Shown: one piece after another, positions 7,155-8,206 of the stretch
How the letters are laid out: the number at the start of each line of letters is the position of its first letter
Position numbering within the stretch: the stretch's first letter is position 1
Assembly (NCBI GenBank): GCA_031275525.1
Contig: JAISOP010000092.1
Coordinates: 1 to 8,206, forward strand
Direction of reading: 5' to 3'
DNA length: 8,206 nucleotides
DNA from: Tannerella sp.
Lineage (GTDB): Bacteria > Bacteroidota > Bacteroidia > Bacteroidales > Tannerellaceae
Notes under the pieces: model-generated
What the model saw: the letters and a program-made list of their open reading frames with translations, nothing else
The model's database searches: none
Told to the model about the DNA's origin: nothing
Translations under genes and position numbers: made by a program

Positions 7155-7578
7155 GGCTGTCCTTGTAGTGCAGCGTGAGACGCATGATGACGGACGAGTC
7201 GATGAGCGTCACCACGGGCATGGTTTCAGGCTCGCGCGGCGTGGTAGGCGTGGTGTCTGGAACGGTGATTCCCAGATTCACGCGGTCTTCGTCGGTCACG
7301 TTCTCGTTATAGCGCAGAAACGCATTCACAAAATTGCGCACCGCCTTACTCACGGCTTCCGCCTTCTCCTTGTGATCCAGGTGGTCGGCCTTCCCCGCAT
7401 TCGGTTGTTCAGCCTTTGCCTGTGCCGCCCGATACTCATCCACTTTCGTTTGAAGCGGGTCCACCTTACCGGTCGGAATGGCGAAACGCGTCAGATTCGC
7501 GACCAGGTAACTCATAAAATTTATAAGCCAGTTTAATAACGGGCTATACCCTTGAGGTAAATAATTTCTTCTTTTCAT
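6925..7578 (-). CDS. Truncated Bacteroidales hypothetical protein with chimeric tail
   Basis: The frame gives 217 residues, but only about the first 141 form a coherent protein: MKRRNYLPQGYSPLLNWL, an Ala/Lys-rich helical middle (45-80), AVRNFVNAFLRY (79-90), VTDEDRVNLGI (94-104), a Pro/Thr linker (107-121) and IDSSVIMRLTLHYKDS (126-141). I recall this layout from a recurring family of about 220-residue hypothetical proteins in Bacteroides and relatives, in which a beta-sandwich-like segment with a GVHGAEI-type motif should follow the xFKDS strand. Here it is missing. From codon 142 the frame reads basic, His- and Arg-rich residues, which are the SusC-like fragment read in the wrong frame. 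The start ATG at 7578 has an A-rich leader (AAAGAAAAGAAGACAG). Family function is unknown; no signal peptide or catalytic motif is seen. The gene is probably broken. Confidence 0.6.
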   Translation of the reverse strand: MKRRNYLPQGYSPLLNWLINFMSYLVANLTRFAIPTGKVDPLQTKVDEYRAAQAKAEQPNAGKADHLDHKEKAEAVSKAVRNFVNAFLRYNENVTDEDRVNLGITVPDTTPTTPREPETMPVVTLIDSSVIMRLTLHYKDSHARRLRAPHLHLRQQVHPQSQRTLRRQLALRQGTALRPLPLLFGRMGRLERAVHGKPQRSGEAQQPEAQGLLRRAR

Positions 7579-8185
7579 TCTGTCTTCTTTTCTTTAATGA
7601 ATATAATAAGTTGATTGATTGGCGGGTAAATTCCCTCCGTCCGATGCCGGGCGGCGAGCGGAGGCCATCCGGCGACACGCGTCGCTGAGTTAGCGACACG
7701 TGTCGCTGGGTTAGCGAGACGTGTCGCTGAGTTAGCGAGACGTGTCGCTGAATTAGCGAGACGTGTCGTTGAATTAACGAGACGCGGCGGAGAATATGCA
7801 GGAGGCTCCGGAGAACGGAAATTCCGTACCTGCAACTTGCAGATACCCAAAGACGGCGCGGTGTTTGGCATGGCCGGAAAGCATCCGGATCAGGCGAAAT
7901 CTCCCCCGGGTCAGCGGGTATTTTGTAAAATATTAGGTAATCCCCCCCCCCCCCTGGTTTAAAGTTCGTTAACGAAGGGAGGGTTGTTTCGGATAGGTGG
8001 TCGTGGAGGAGGCGTGGGTCGGACGGAGCAGATACTTTTTTCACTGTATCACGGCATGTCTCCTCCCGCATGAACCTCCTGCGAAGAATCGTCCTCCGCA
8101 GGGAAAGGGGGAGCGTCATCAGTGCGGCCAACGAGCGTGTGCCGATGAACTGCAATTGCCTGATAAAGTTTTTTTGTGCTGTCAT
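7544..8185 (-). CDS. Doubtful hypothetical reading frame across the leader region
   Basis: An open frame of 213 codons starts MTAQKNFIRQLQFIGT and ends past the start of the next gene, overlapping it by 35 bp. I do not recognise it as a protein. Its C-terminal half is just the translation of the 21-bp repeats (HVSLTQR heptads), its middle crosses the C13 run as GGGG, and composition is rich in Arg, Leu, Ser and Pro without domain features. The first ~50 residues (LAALMTLPLSLRRTILRRRF) are the part most likely to mean anything. A TGAATTTG octamer (one mismatch to TAnnTTTG) at 8193-8200 would place transcription start at about the ATG itself, which argues against ordinary translation from here. 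It is listed because an automatic annotation may call it. Confidence 0.22.
   Translation of the reverse strand: MTAQKNFIRQLQFIGTRSLAALMTLPLSLRRTILRRRFMREETCRDTVKKVSAPSDPRLLHDHLSETTLPSLTNFKPGGGGDYLIFYKIPADPGEISPDPDAFRPCQTPRRLWVSASCRYGISVLRSLLHILRRVSLIQRHVSLIQRHVSLTQRHVSLTQRHVSLTQRRVSPDGLRSPPGIGRREFTRQSINLLYSLKKRRQNEKKKLFTSRV
7673..7790. repeat. 21-bp tandem repeat array of 16-bp palindromes
   Basis: There are five full 21-bp units (starting 7673, 7694, 7715, 7736 and 7757) and a 13-bp partial sixth unit (7778-7790). Each boundary carries a 16-bp dyad followed by a 5-bp spacer (GAGTT, GGGTT or GAATT). The copy at 7692-7707, AGCGACACGTGTCGCT, is perfect. Those at 7713-7728 and 7734-7749 (AGCGAGACGTGTCGCT) each have a single mismatched pair, and the outer copies have more. 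There are no unique spacers, so this is not a CRISPR array. It ends about 95 bp before the start of the truncated hypothetical gene. Confidence 0.9.
7801..7842. repeat. Cluster of consecutive short palindromes
   Basis: Four dyads sit almost end to end: GGAGGCTCC (7801-7809, odd centre), CTCCGGAG (7806-7813, perfect), ACGGAAATTCCGT (7815-7827, 6-bp arms) and CTGCAACTTGCAG (7830-7842, 6-bp arms). They differ in sequence from each other and from the tandem array next to them. Confidence 0.75.
7942..7954. repeat. Homopolymer run of 13 C
   Basis: Thirteen consecutive C on the plus strand (G13 on the minus strand). Runs of this length slip readily during replication and are also hard to sequence, so the exact count is uncertain. 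It lies 11 bp from the TTCGTTAACGAA palindrome at 7965-7976. Confidence 0.85.
7965..7976. repeat. Perfect 12-bp palindrome
   Basis: TTCGTTAACGAA is a perfect dyad with no spacer. It stands alone, 10 bp from the C13 run, and could be a protein-binding site. Nothing in the window identifies a binding partner. Confidence 0.6.
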
Positions 8186-8206
8186 TATTTTACAAATTCA
8201 AACCAA

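Larger units (their letters stand above)
7579..8206. other. Palindrome-rich leader region without a confident gene
   Basis: This 628-bp stretch upstream of the truncated hypothetical gene holds, from left to right: an AT-rich leader (7579-7620), the 21-bp tandem palindrome array (7673-7790), a cluster of short palindromes (7801-7842), a C13 run (7942-7954), the perfect palindrome TTCGTTAACGAA (7965-7976), and a possible 6-bp stem with arms CCTGCG (8078-8083) and CGCAGG (8097-8102). One doubtful minus-strand reading frame spans it. No RNA gene was recognised. Confidence 0.6.

Noticed and set aside
7673..7790. CRISPR array
   Set aside because: Units are contiguous 21-bp repeats without unique spacers, and no cas genes are present.
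7575..7871. 98-codon minus-strand frame through the repeats (RLANSAT heptads)
   Set aside because: It is an alternative translation of the 21-bp tandem repeats. A repeat of 7 codons stays open in several frames without implying a protein.

Overview
The window looks like a chromosomal segment from a member of the Bacteroidales with fairly high GC (roughly mid-50s percent by eye). Three things point there: a smpB-metH pair, SusC/RagA and SusD remnants, and promoter octamers of the Bacteroidetes form TAnnTTTG. A-rich stretches replace Shine-Dalgarno sites in front of the starts. The exact genus cannot be read from the sequence.

Left part (1-4993, minus strand): three intact genes read leftward in the order Yip1-family membrane protein, smpB, metH. 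MetH is the full-length cobalamin-dependent methionine synthase with all four catalytic and activation modules. SmpB is the tmRNA-binding protein of trans-translation. The 45-bp gap between smpB and metH suggests cotranscription. The Yip1 gene lies 110 bp upstream and may join them. Positions 1-65 past metH hold no clear terminator.

Centre (4994-6000): a 118-bp divergent intergenic region carries the same octamer, TACTTTTG, facing outward on each strand. To the right, a plus-strand gene encodes a predicted lipoprotein with beta-propeller-like repeats.

Right part (6000-7578, minus strand) is a wreck. A good rho-independent terminator (6087-6131) follows the last 24 codons of a SusD-like gene. 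About 170 bp of unassignable sequence comes next, then about 245 codons from the middle of a SusC/RagA TonB-dependent receptor. At about 7156 this is joined out of frame to the first ~141 codons of a small Bacteroidales hypothetical protein. The simplest reading is one or more deletions that collapsed a susC-susD pair and fused its remains to an unrelated gene. An assembly chimera gives the same picture and must be excluded.

Far right (7579-8206): a mostly non-genic 628-bp stretch upstream of the truncated hypothetical gene. It contains a 21-bp-period tandem array of 16-bp palindromes, a cluster of further short palindromes, a run of 13 C, and a perfect 12-bp palindrome. A doubtful long reading frame crosses it. 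This palindrome-dense leader is the least explained and most interesting part of the window.
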